DNA from: Erythroxylum novogranatense
Lineage: Eukaryota; Streptophyta; Magnoliopsida; Malpighiales; Erythroxylaceae
Direction of reading: 5' to 3'
DNA length: 64,000 bases
Assembly: GCA_029891385.1 (NCBI GenBank)
Contig: CM057229.1
Span: forward strand, 806,001 to 870,000
A program made the position numbers and the translations under genes. Numbering within the stretch: the first letter of the stretch is position 1; each line of letters starts with the position of its first letter. The notes beneath the pieces are model-generated. The model searched no databases and was not told where the DNA came from. It was given only the letters and a program-made list of their open reading frames with translations. Below, in pieces: positions 14,168 to 26,250 of this stretch.

Positions 14168-15459
14168 CTACTGATCTACCATTATCTCTTGCATTACAAG
14201 CCTCCTGGATCTATTTATGGTATGGAAGCACAAGTAGATATGCTGTTCAAGTTCTTGAATCTGCTCCAAGTAGTATGGATCTTGCACATGAAATTCTTTC
14301 AGAACTTCCTTTAGTAGCTCAGGTTTTTTGTGCCTGACACACATGTCGGCTAGAGCTTTCCGGTGTTCTATCTCGTCGTATAGCCTTTTCACTAGCCTGC
14401 TCAGTGTATCAAAATCGTTGATTAGAATGAATGTTCCTTTTGATGCAAGATCAAGCTGAGCATGAAACTTTTCGAGCAAGCTTGTCTTGAATCTTCCATG
14501 GATGGACCTCATCTTCTTCTTAAACAAGCACAATGAGCAACATACTAGTCCTGGTGCAGCGAAAATGCCCACCATACTGTGGAGTGCGATGATTAGCAAA
14601 GCAATTACAAGTGCTGTATGTGAGATCACAAGAGCATACCCCCCAATCTTCTTGCAGAAACGATTAAATTTTGCTCTCCTCCTGATGTTTCTCTGCTGAG
14701 AAGTTAATCTATGGAGCAACGTGATGTTACTGTCATGAATCTCGCGAAACTGTAACGAGCTAACATACGATAATGGATTCTTCAGCAATGAAAAAGCAGA
14801 AAGCTCTCTGAATATTGCTCCACAGGTTTTGTCCGTGTGTTCTCCAGGATGTTGCAATCTTTTGCTTAGCTTGATTACCTTTCTGATTCTTTGGTAGTTA
14901 GATCGCGTTTGATGGATGCATCGAAGTAGCAACTCACAGATGTTGCAGGACTCTAAGCTGGATTCGAAATAGTCGATCAGAAGTTCATGATACCTGAAGC
15001 TTTCGATCATTTGCTTGAAGGGTTCTTGCTGTTGTGGTTCAAATAAGTAATCAGATAGATGAATGTTGAAGGGAACATGTGAGGATGAGGAGGATAAGGA
15101 AACTCTGTCAATTCCTTCACAATCCGTTGTTTTAAGCTGGCCCTGAACTTTGGTCCACATTTCCAAGTAAGACTTTGTCCTGAAAGCTTTCTTGTACTCT
15201 TCATTGACGTTTAATTCGTCGTTGAAGCTGTTCCTACGTTCCTTCGGAATCCTGCCTGAAACCAGAAGACAAAGTATCAAGAAACCTGATGAGAACACTG
15301 CACACATATGTATATGAGACCTCCTGAAAAAACCAGCTAGATCCCAGAGAAACTAAGAAGCATTGCAGGAAATTAAATAGCAGATGACAAGAACAGATTC
15401 TGATACTGACCTGTGCTTTGAAAGGAAGATTTGAACTTGGCCCACACAAGTTTTCTCAT
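14168..15459 (-). CDS. UPF0496 (DUF677) membrane protein
   Basis: Two exons: a 49-nt first exon (15411-15459, MRKLVWAKFKSSFQST) and a long second exon (14168-15255), joined in phase 1 to give 378 residues. After a basic N-terminus comes NVNEEYKKAFRTKSYLEMW, then several helical stretches with coiled-coil character (LLDYFESSLESCNICELLL type), a hydrophobic region at about 221-262 that can span the membrane twice, a basic cluster KKKMRSIHG, and a further helical C-terminus ending LEQHIYLCFHTINRSRRLVMQEIM. This domain order is that of the plant UPF0496 family, whose members include AT14A-like proteins related to cell wall-membrane contact; the molecular function is not known. In Arabidopsis a member lies next to EXPA11 (At1g20180, recalled), as here. 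Confidence 0.88.
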
Positions 15460-18400
15460 TGCTAATTGACGATGAACTTAAAATGATTTCTTGCTTTTGG
15501 TTGTTCAATTTTGATTAAACCGTGTCTTCTTGTGTATAAATAAAGGAGGCTATTTGGCTTGAAAGGGAGGTTTAAGAGGAAAGGAAGCATAAGAGAAAGC
15601 TCCAAGTTGGCAGCTATCACCGCCTCAAAACGGCTATTGGCATTTGGCACACGTTAACGTCCTTCACACGATCTGTTTATCTTACGTGTAACACTGTAAT
15701 GCCTTCAGACACAACTTTCCGAGAGATTGAGATTATTAAAAGACAATTACATAAGCAGCCAAACCTTCAAGTTTATTGTAACATACACCGATTTTTGAAA
15801 GAATCTCTTTTCAATTTTTTACTTTTTCTTAATTACATTTTTCATACTTTTCCAAACTTCATTTTATTATAAAATTTCAGATTAAATGTGATGATAATGA
15901 CATGAATTAAAAATAAAGTTTGATTATAGATAAAATTTACGTCACAACCTAATCATTTGAATCTAACCTATCCTAAAAAAACTTCTACGTAATTAACTAG
16001 TTATGAATAATATGGAAGTGTGTGTGGCTGTCAATTCACTGGAACATTAACTTCCTGTCTTTGGTTCTCCATCAGAACACTCACTTTCCTGATAACTGCG
16101 TAATGCAAATGTTAGGATCAATCAATGAAACCACCTGACAATTCCTGGAATGCTATTTGTCTTACGCAAATGGCTGGATTCAAGTCAAAATTTCCTCGAG
16201 TTTCACACAAGGTAGGGAAATTTTCACTTTTTTTTTTTTTTGGTTTAAAGAAAAATGTCAGAGCAAATTACAAAACAGTTCTAGAGAAACAGATTCTTGG
16301 CTGATCCTCGAAAAGGAAATAGTGGCACCAGAAAGGTGCAGTATCAAAAAAAACAACCCCAACAATGAATCGGTCCGCCTGAGAGGCCAATCAATCGACA
16401 CATCTATTACTTTTTTTATAAATGTGCCGATGAACAACAGACTAATTCTTTAAAAGTAGCTCGTGAATATCCAGAACGATAGGGTTAACGACCTAGATCC
16501 GGTGAGTGATGGAGGTGAGTAGATTATACACTGCAAGCGAATCCACCTACAACTCGATGCGGCGAAAGCTTAGACGCCCGGTAAAAGAGAGTTGAATGCA
16601 CCGGTTTTAGGTTCCTCCGTCATTAATTCAGCCGCTAATAAGCGAAATTTGAAAACCGTTTTGACTTTCCATTTGGAGCAAAACTCCTGAAGCAGAAGAA
16701 ACATACAGGTCCAACGTCATCTTTTCTTTCTTTTCCTGATAAAATCCCAATTGTTATCTTTTATATATATATGCATCAGGTAAATATTCGGATTGATGCA
16801 ATAATTTATAAATTATGTCAACTTAATATTTTATATTAGACAAGTTCTATATGACAAACTTAATCAAGAGAGCGTAAATGGAGAAATTTAAAGTTTAAAC
16901 ACACAACTTTTTGACATCCTATTCTCCACTCTCCCGGCAGCCTAACTTTTAAACATAGGTCAAATGCTTTAATTAACTTTTAATTTAAGTTTGAGTATAA
17001 ATTTTAATTAATTTAAAAAAAATCTGAACCGGTTTACTTTATTGCTAATCCTATATCTTTTGTGGTACTTTTGACTTTTGAGAACCCAACAAGAAACTAT
17101 TTCGCCATAACTAAAGATCTTCGAGGCAAGTACATGAAAACAGACAAAGGATAAGGATGATGAGCTGGTTGGCATGAGCAACTTAATTAATAAATCAAGA
17201 AACACAGAAACAGACAAAACTGATTAATCTTAATCTGTGTCTCTAACCACAAACTTATGAAAAAAAAATAAACAGATTCAAATTATTTATTCTTTTAGTT
17301 TTTAATTTAAAATAAAATTTTAATTTGAAACTATTTATTTTAATAAAATCATTTTGTGGGAAATTTATTAATACATCTTATATAATTAAATCTTAAAGTT
17401 TTATACAATATGTAATTATCATCAATAATAAAATATAACTACATTAACGTTTATTGTAAAATAAGATTTTGTTTTATTTGAAAATTATAAACAAAATAAA
17501 AAATAAAAATAAAAATAAAAATACAATAGAAAAATATAAGTAGAATCATAGGATGCTAAGTTATTTTCAAAAGAGAAAAACAGATTTAAAATATTTAATC
17601 TTTAATTTTTAAATTTAGTGTTAAATTCTTCAAAATTTTAATTTAATAACTAAAATTTTAAAATTCATTGAAATTAGTTCTAAACATTTGTTGATACGAT
17701 TAACAAATTAACATACACGTGACATTTAATAGACACGTCGTATTAATAGAAACAACTTTTAATATAATTTATATAAATTAAAATAATTGCTAGATTAAAA
17801 TTTTAAAATTCTGAAACTAAAATTAAAAAATTCTAAAAAAAAACATAATTAAATTTGTTATTAAAAATAAAAAAGAAAAAAGGGCACATAAAACTAAGTT
17901 GCTTTCAGGACCAACTACTTAGCTTTCCCTTGGAGGACATGTAGGACGTTCTTGCTTCCACTCCTTACCTTCTCTTCCCTTGCACATGGATTTCTCATCA
18001 CTAATCGCATTCATCGCTTTCGGGATCAAAATTATTATCTGGAAACTATGATTTCTGGTCCGCGTAGTTTGTTGCTTCTTTCCAACTAATCCAAGTCCTT
18101 CCCAACAAGGATACATCATTAGCTTCATTATACAGGAGTTTTCCTGAAATTGCAAACTTTCCAAGGGTTTAGCAATCTCTCACATTCCAACTAAATCAGA
18201 GAGGACAAGTCAATGACTGAGCTTAAACGTCCAAACCATTGTTTTGGTTTGATCAAACCGATAATGATGTTGACATAAAGATATGTTGTGTTTGATCGAA
18301 CATGATCATGATGAGGTCGTGGCACATGAAGCACACAGACTTATCTTCTCTCCTTTGATAACATTTCATTTGTATTATTTTTAGAAAGTAGTGAAATATT

Positions 18401-20684
18401 AATTTAGTAGAGTTTACAGAAGTAAATATAATTGATTGAACTTTATTAAAATTTGGTATTTTTATTTATCAATTTAAATGTTATTTTAGGTATAATTGTA
18501 GTGCATTTTGTACTATTAAATTACATATTTAAAAAATTCTATTTAAGAGATTGAAATTTAAGTGGAGTCATCTGTAACCTCCATTTTTTTTTAAATTTAC
18601 CTTGTGTAATTTTTCAGTATAATCGCTCATACTCTATTCACCTAAATAATAGTGATTAAGGTGAATTTATAATTACTGATAAAAATTAATGCTAATTTCA
18701 CAATATAATCTTCTTCTATTGGTCTACAAAATAAAGAAGTAGCATTTATTATTAAAGTGCCAATTTTACTTGGTGTTTGTTAATTTAGAAGTTTTGTTTT
18801 GATTCATAAGATTGCCTCTTACATTGAAGAGTTAAAAATAAATTATAAAAATATCTTTTAAAAGTAATTAAATTGATTTAAATAATTTTTAATGGTAAAA
18901 ATATAAATTTGAATTTTATATTGAAAATTTGAAATTTCTTTAAGAGCTTGTATTAAATTTACTATTTGATTTTAATTAACTAATTTCACTAAAATTTTAT
19001 TTAAAATATATTGTTTACAAACTATTATATATAATCAATAATTTATTATAATTTCCAATTTTTTATAAAAATACATGTGAAAATTATTCATATTACAGAT
19101 TTTAAAATAATTATTTTCCCATATAATTAAACTTCCAAATAATTGTTGGTGAAACGAATAACCCTATCAAAAATACCACACCTGGACAAGACTTTAGAAA
19201 AAGAAAGGTCGTGTTGGAGTCAGATATTGGGTGGACCACTTTGAAACTAATCTTCGATTCAAAAGGGGCACTTTGAAACTAATCTTCGATTCGACATGGG
19301 TAATCATTATTGAGTCCAACTTTATACCTACTCCAATTGTAGCTTTCATGTGTAATAATGACAGGCATTGCGAGGTGAAATCCAATTGGAAGATAACGAA
19401 TACGATATCATCATTAATAAAATCTTATTAAATCAATTTTAAAGTTAAAATTTTAAATAAATTATATTAAAAATTAAATAATATTATTTTAAATTTTAAT
19501 TTTAAAAGTAAATTAGATCAAACCTAAACTTGACTTAGCATAGACTCCAACACAAAATTTTGGGTCAATTCGCTCGGCCCATTTCCCACCTTATTCATGT
19601 GAGAACGAGGTCCTTAAATTGTTTAAGAGCAAGAGTATTAATTTTGGAAAAAAAAACATTAATTTTATAGTAAAATATGTTTTATATTTTTTAATTTTAA
19701 AATTTATCAATTAAATTTTAAATTTATAAGCAATAAATATACAATTCTCTAATTATGCGTGTTCCATTTCGTTTTATAGATTTGTTAACATTTCTTTCTT
19801 ATATTTACTCTAATCTTTTAAACAAGTAATACTCATTATCATACTTATTAATTAATTAATTAATATTATTATTATCAGTATTATTATGACTGTTTTAAAA
19901 TATTTGACATAATAATAATAATTATTATTATTACTATTTTCTTGCATATTATTATTAATATTTTAGTATTTTTATTATTATTTTCCTACTTGTTACTATT
20001 GTTATCATCTTTTATTGTTTTTATTATGAGTATGATTAGGGCGAAGATTATTATTTTTATTATTTATGTATTTTATCCTTTTCTCGTAGAACATTCAAAA
20101 ATACTCTCTTTTCTAGTTAAAGTAAAGTCACGAACTTCTTCAGATCTTATGTTTAGAAGATTTATACTAAGTTGTTATTATTATTATTATTATTGTTTTA
20201 ATTATGCGTGTACTGTGTTACATTAATAGATGCATGTCTATAAAAATAAAATTAAGGAAGATTTAGTTTGTGCCTTAATTAAATATTTACTTAAGTTAAT
20301 TACATAGTTAATTAAAATAAAATTTAAATTAATAGTTAATTAAATTAGTAAAATTCTTTTATTTATGACAGATAAGTATTTATCTATTATTTCATAAATT
20401 ATATATACATATATCTCTTTTGTTATTTAATTATTTGATTTAGTTTAAAATTTTAAAATTTGAATTTTAAAATATATATCCATAAATTCAAAATTCAATA
20501 AAATTTAAAGTATTAAATGATCTTATAATAAAAGTGAAAACATTGTCGAGGAACCAAGTTACAATCTCTTTTTGTTCCACATCTTCACAGACCAGAAGCC
20601 AAAAGGCCACGCGTACTTTCTTTGAAAGCCACCACCTGACTCTGTTTGCTCTTTTCGAGCCTCACTCTCTCCTAAAACCCCTTA
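15460..20684. other. Long AT-rich intergenic region, no gene recognised
   Basis: More than 5 kb without a supportable gene. 15460-15700 is the likely promoter of the UPF0496 gene. Short open frames (for example 16157-16453 on + and 17919-18164 on -) match no family. A 24-base direct repeat lies at 19238-19293. 19840-20220 is a low-complexity ATT/TTA-rich tract that gives a meaningless hydrophobic open frame. 20540-20684 is the probable promoter and leader of the RING gene. The remainder is AT-rich, decayed DNA. Confidence 0.6.
19238..19293. repeat. 24-bp direct repeat
   Basis: A 24-base sequence beginning CACTTTGAAACTAATC occurs at 19238-19261 and again, without change, at 19270-19293, separated by eight bases. 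Recent local duplication; no function visible. Confidence 0.85.
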
Positions 20685-21176
20685 ATGGTTCTTCACTATG
20701 CTGATGTGCCCAGCACATCCCTCACGCCTCCACCAATCACTCCGCCACCAACCTCCTTAATCCAGCCGCCGCCCGCCGACGAACCCAACATGCTTGTCTC
20801 CATCTTTATGGCCCTTTTCCTTCCATTCGCCGGCATGAGCGCTATGTTAATTATCTACATCTGTCTTCTGTGGTACCGGACAAATCTTATGGAGGTTCAG
20901 TTCCCGGTGAAACCTGTTGCTGAGAAGGGGCTATCGGCTTCGGAGCTCGAGAAATTGCCGAAGATTACGGGTAAAGAGCTTGTTCTCGGGGGCGAATGTG
21001 CGGTGTGTCTCGACGAGATTGGGAATGAACAACCTGTGAGGTTGGTCCCTGGTTGCAATCATGGGTTTCATGTCGAATGTGCCGATGCTTGGCTCTCGAA
21101 ACATTCTCAGTGTCCTGTCTGTAGAGCACAGATTGATGCCCGGTTCCTTAATGCTTCCGATGAAAATCCCTGTTAG
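20685..21176 (+). CDS. ATL23: RING-H2 E3 ubiquitin ligase, ATL23-like
   Basis: An intronless 163-residue reading frame, as usual for the ATL family. A Pro-rich N-terminus (residues 10-30) precedes one hydrophobic segment (about 36-63, MLVSIFMALFLPFAG onward) expected to anchor it in a membrane. The GLSASELEKLP stretch is the GLD-type motif of ATLs. The RING-H2 domain spans 105-146 with ligands Cys105, Cys108, Cys124, His126, His129, Cys132, Cys143 and Cys146; Trp136 is the conserved E2-contact residue. ATL proteins pass ubiquitin from E2 enzymes to membrane-associated targets. The short C-terminus and the sequence around the membrane segment resemble Arabidopsis ATL23. Substrates unknown. A second Met at residue 36 could be an alternative start. 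Confidence 0.9.
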   Translation: MVLHYADVPSTSLTPPPITPPPTSLIQPPPADEPNMLVSIFMALFLPFAGMSAMLIIYICLLWYRTNLMEVQFPVKPVAEKGLSASELEKLPKITGKELVLGGECAVCLDEIGNEQPVRLVPGCNHGFHVECADAWLSKHSQCPVCRAQIDARFLNASDENPC

Positions 21177-24100
21177 ATACTGTATAGTTAGGATGTTACC
21201 TTGTCAAGAACAACCTTCTGTTTTGTTCTGTTCATGCTCTTTTAAGAATACGTAGGAATTTTTTGTTATGCGCTTCAGTTTATGACGAATCACAGTTCAC
21301 AGGGACAGAATTTACAGTGTTTGATCTTAGAAGGGTCGCACGAGAATTACGATTGTTGTTCCTAATCATAGGAAAACATCTCGTAGGATTTGTTTGGTTT
21401 GATGGATGAACATTTTTAGGCACTCACTTCGCTGATCCCCTAATCAGCATGAAGATCCCCAGATATAGAGGGAAGTGCTACAAAATACATTTTGACAGTG
21501 TCAAAAAGGAGTGTGACTTACAAAGCCTCTTCAAAGTTTTAAGTTTTACATTTAGAAACCAACAAACAGATTTTTATAGAGTTATTGTGTATTATGATCT
21601 TTTCATTTTTTATAAGAAATTAATAAAATAAAAAACTTGATTAACATGGATAAAATACAATTTTTTTAATAAAATTTTTCGTTTTACGAAAATTTGGAGA
21701 GGATAGAGAAACAGAGAAACGTATGCTCGTGCTTCATATAAGTAATTGTAAGAGACCTTAATCTTTATAAAATTTTTATATTGAGCTTCCCTATCACAAG
21801 ACCGATAAGGACCAAGTTTTATCCGGTGAAATGTAGGAAGTGATCAACATCTCAACTGTCTCGAGAGGATCGGAGCTCGTTTGGACGTCCGAAATCGCTT
21901 TGAAAGTTGGAATGGACTTGAAATCAAATACTCCGCATTTTTTTTCGTTTTTACTCTTTCATGTATAATATTGAGTATATAATAAGGTATACATTACGTA
22001 TTACACGTGTGTAACCTTATCTTTATATTTTTACAAAGAGACTGTTCTTTTTATTCGAATCTATTTCTTTATAATCATAAAGCATGTGTTATAATAAAAA
22101 ATTTTGATTAGTCATTCACAAATTCTTATCAATTGAATCACTCCTAAGTTACTTCTCAGGTATAATTTTATCAGGATCAACGCATTTCTTTTTCCTCGGA
22201 TGAATCTGTACTTGTTCATTTACATAACCAGCTCTTTATGTGGAATATAAAGTTAAGCTACAAAAGGTATACACATGCAGCCAATTGATTGAGAAAGTGA
22301 CAGAGTATAAGTGACTGACTTTTATATCCTGGAACCTGCCACGAAAACAGTGTGGTTACACCTGCCAACTTCCTTCAGGAAAATCAATGTATGTGATGTG
22401 GTCACCTCTTGGCAAGCACTCGTGTTTACGTAGGAAGCATTACTTCTTCAGGTTTCCTGTAGTACTGTTCTTTTTGCAGTTTACAGTATCGAGCTGTTAG
22501 AATGTAGTCAGATTAATGGTCATATTTTATGTATCTTAATATCGAGTTCTATTTAGTCTACAATAACTTGATGAATGTATTATATTAAAAGTCATAATTA
22601 TATAAATTGATCAATTTTATATAAATCATAGTTATAGATTAATTTTGTTAAATTTATGTAGCCACAAGATAATCAACAAAGAAAATCAATTTTAACTAAA
22701 ATGCACAGCAGACTCGTTGATAATATTTTATAACTCCTGAGCAAAGTAAAAAATTATTTTATTTATTTGTGTTTTTTACAAGTATCAATAATAAACCGTT
22801 ATAAAAATAAAATAAAATAAAATAGGATAAATCAAAATTGAGTTTTGGATAAGTGTCTTTCTTGCTCTTACCCAAGATCGGACTTACACATCAGGTGTGT
22901 AATATTATATGTTTATAATTTATAACAATTGCTTATTTGGAATCATAAAATTATAAATACCAATTTTAATTTATGTCACAAAGATTATGTTTTTACACAG
23001 GCACTTGACTTTTTGCTGGAAACATGGAAATGAAATAACAAACTAGCCAACCTCTTGCCTTATCACAAGACTGATCACAAGCATGATCACTCTACAACTT
23101 CAAATCTAACTCCATTTTGCACACATTTGTGTGTGTGTGTGTAATGTACATTTAGATGGTAGCTCACAAGAGAGAGGTTTCAGGTTGGTGACAAATGGGA
23201 TGTGAAGTAGAAACATTAAAAAGAACTTGGTAAGAGTTCCAGTTGTTGAACAGCCAACAACTTCTTCAATTTCTAACGTCCCAAATTCCACGGCGGTCTC
23301 AACAGTTCCCGTCACATAGGAAATGGATGTCCACATTAAAGGCATAATTTTGGTGTACTTAATTAGGATAAGATCTACAGTAAAACTCTCTTGTAGTTTA
23401 TGAATTTTTCTTTAAAAACTCCGTTTAATTTTCTTTTTTTTTTTTGAAAAATTGTTTCTCTCACAATTCAGTTAAATAATAACGACGAAAGATACACAAG
23501 ATAAATATCATATTTGGATTAATATTATAACTTCGCTCAACTTTTAAATTTGATTTAAACCAATTAAATTCTATTTAAAATAATTATAATAAATTATTAA
23601 TTTTAGTTAAATTTAATTGATTTAAATTAAATTTTGGAGTTGAGTAGGGTTATAATATTAGTAACATTTGATTAATTCACTTACAATGTCTATATTATGT
23701 GTGTTTTAAAAATGGAAAATCAGAAGTTTTTGAAAATTTCAAAATTTTATATTCGCTATAAAATTTCATAAACAATAAAAGAGGGAGAATGAGTCTCAGA
23801 ACAATCGGTAAAAGTTGTTCTTTTGTAATCATAAAATCGTTCGTATCATAAAAATATTAAGAAAAGATTGCGTATATTGATGATCCTTCTTTGACTCTCA
23901 CTAAACGATGAAACTTATACTTGATATATTTGCTAATTATGAACTATACGAGATGTTTATGTCTTTTATCCTAAAATTTATTTCAAATCATTTTAATTCG
24001 TTATTTAGTTTAATAGTGAATTGCTTAAAACACGACGGATTCAAGGAATATGGGTAGAGTTAGATGAGATGATTAAATATAGCGGCACCGGTCACAAGGA

Positions 24101-24455
24101 AAGCATAACGACTTATAGGGACCATACCGCGATGCCCATGCTCATTTAAGATACAAAACGGGCTAAAGTCCCACCTTGTAACGACTCATGAGGACGGTCA
24201 CAGTTACCATAAACCATTACATGAACTTCAGTTCGTCTCATTCCACAATCCAGCTCTTCTTTTGTTTCTTTGGTTGACATGATAAACTTATATCTAGGGG
24301 GAATATATAAATTTAATATTTATTTTTAAATAAAATTTTAACATTTATGATTTAATAAATTAATTATCACTATGAACATCTATTTACAAAAAGAATCCCA
24401 CTTATATGAAATATAATAATCAACTCTGTAAAAATGTTTGTAATTTATTACACTT
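21177..24455. other. Intergenic, no gene recognised
   Basis: The first 100-200 bases are probably 3' UTR of the RING gene. A (TG)n microsatellite lies at about 23128-23142. On the minus strand 23106-23345 has a 79-codon open frame starting MPLMWTSISYVTGTVETAVE in a stretch less AT-rich than its surroundings, but no family is recognisable and no partner exons are visible. 24030-24240 also has higher GC without coding signal. The last five bases, CACTT at 24451-24455, are the left target-site duplication of the gypsy element. Confidence 0.55.
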
Positions 24456-24848
24456 TGGTTGGGTCGGCTATATTGGACCCGAGCCCAATCTCACAGGCCG
24501 ATCGATCGGTCTCACATCCATCAATTAATTCCTACCGACCCACACATCCATGGCCAACAAGTAGGAAGAATCTCTACCACGCAGACACGTAAAGACGTAA
24601 ACCCTGGTGAAAAACCATATAAAAGGTATTATTCTCATAACAGAGTAGACGCACGATCATTAACCTAGCTTTTCTTTGTTTATCAACCTCACCTCACCGT
24701 AAAAGCGACTTGAGCATCGGAGGGCTAATCGACACAATCCCGCAAGCCTTCCTTGTTTTGCGGTATCCTCATACCGAATTCACCACGAAGACAATCAATC
24801 ACATGGAAGCACAACGGCAGCGTTCCATCCTCGCCGAATCGCAGAACA
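24456..24848 (+). repeat. 5' LTR of gypsy element
   Basis: 393 bases from TGGTTGGGTC to GCAGAACA, aligned along its whole length with 33980-34382. An ATATAAAAGG at 24617-24626, shared with the other LTR, is the likely TATA box of the element. Many small indels and substitutions separate the two copies. Confidence 0.92.
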
Positions 24849-24850
24849 AA

Positions 24851-24868
24851 TGGCGCCACCGCGGGGCC
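24851..24868 (+). promoter_or_regulatory. Candidate primer-binding site of gypsy element
   Basis: TGGCGCCACCGCGGGGCC begins two bases after the 5' LTR. The leading TGGCGCC is the form seen in many plant Tat-like elements, where a tRNA 3' end primes minus-strand synthesis. I cannot name the tRNA with certainty. Confidence 0.7.
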
Positions 24869-25379
24869 GACTTCGAGCACCACGCCCGTAAACACACAAA
24901 TCACCAGTAACGGCGATGAATCCCGACATACTGTTGTCGCGGCTCAGCGATGCAACGATAAGCTCACGCGCTTCCGCGACTCGCCACTGCACTACATGTC
25001 TCCCCAGACGGAATCCTCTAATCCTAACGATCAACTGCAATTTCAAACCTAGAACAAGAAGAACAGAGCGTGACCTTAAAGGATAACGTTGCACTCAATG
25101 CGCGCCCGAATCTCCAGCACCGGTTAGGCGCAGATCCTCCTCCGTCCATGCACACCACCCTGACCCAGAAACAGATAGAGGAGGCAATGGCGGTGATTTG
25201 CAGATCTTGCAGCCTCAAGCAAGACAACAACCGCCGTCTGCGCGGCCAGTCGCCCGACAAATCAGCCCAACAACCGATCATCGCCCATCTGAAGCCCTAG
25301 AAAAAAGCGCAGATGATTGGATTAACGCGGCTATGAGTTTTCGTCCGGACGCCTAACGGGCAAGACTCTCCTTCACCCC

Positions 25380-26250
25380 GAAATCTTGGGCGACCTCCCA
25401 AGACCCTTAATAAAAATACCGACCCTCGAGAAATACACGGAAGACCACCCTGGATTATCTGCAGACTTCCATCCATGATGAATCTACATTGTGTTCGGAC
25501 GCTATCCAATGTAAGCTTTCGCACGGCCTTCCAAGAGGAGCTCGGCGATGGTTCAACAACTTGCCCCAGTCAGATCACATGCTTCAAGATTTCGAGTTGT
25601 TATTCTGAACCGGGCCGCCACTAGTAATGGCCGCAAAGAGACTCCTGAGGTGATGCAACTTACCCAAGGAAGAAACGAGTTTATGGAGTTCATCACTCGG
25701 TTCAATAACGGCGGTCGAGGTGCCCGACCACCGCCGTCCATCTTGGCCGCGCTCATGACCAATATGAGGGACGAGGAGTTTAAGAAGTTACTAGCCTCGA
25801 TCGCCCGATCCGATTCAGAAATAAGAAACAGGCGGATAGGTATATTCACGAAGAAGTGCTAAAAATACGAGACGTCGAGCGGATGATCGCTCGCCGAATG
25901 ACAGGACGAGCAATTCGCACAAGCGGCAAAAGGCCACCGAATCGAGAAGACCGATCAACCGACGTGGATATCGACAGGAGTTCACCCCACTAAACAGGCG
26001 ATATGAAGAGGTGTTGGCAGCAATGAGAGCAGATGGGAAAACTGTCCGAGAACCCGAAAAAATGAAGACCCCCTACAAGGATAGGAACCCTAATTTGTAT
26101 TGTCGTTTCCACAAAGAAGTCGGTCATGACACGGAAGATTGCTGGCAGTTGAAAAAAGAAATCGAATTCCTCATACAAAGGGGAAGGTTAGGCCGATTTG
26201 TGAAGCACGGACAGAATGCCGATCGGGATAATCGACGCAGGACAGGTCGG
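25380..26250 (+). pseudogene. gypsy gag remnant
   Basis: Pieces of gag are readable in more than one frame. LEKYTEDHPG and GARRWFNNLP (near 25535) belong to the retrotransposon gag domain, followed by NEFMEFITRFN and MTNMRDEEFKKLL at about 25675-25800. The zinc-knuckle-like CRFHKEVGHDTEDCW lies at 26100-26145, in the frame that continues into protease. At least two frameshifts and a stop near 25861 break it. Gag would form the virus-like particle of the element. Confidence 0.75.

Noticed and set aside
19942..20226. 94-codon hydrophobic open frame
   Set aside because: Produced by ATT/TTA low-complexity sequence, not by a gene.
23106..23345. 79-codon minus-strand open frame starting MPLMWTSISYV
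   Set aside because: Composition is less AT-rich than the surroundings, but there is no family resemblance, it includes a translated TG microsatellite, and no exon partner was found.
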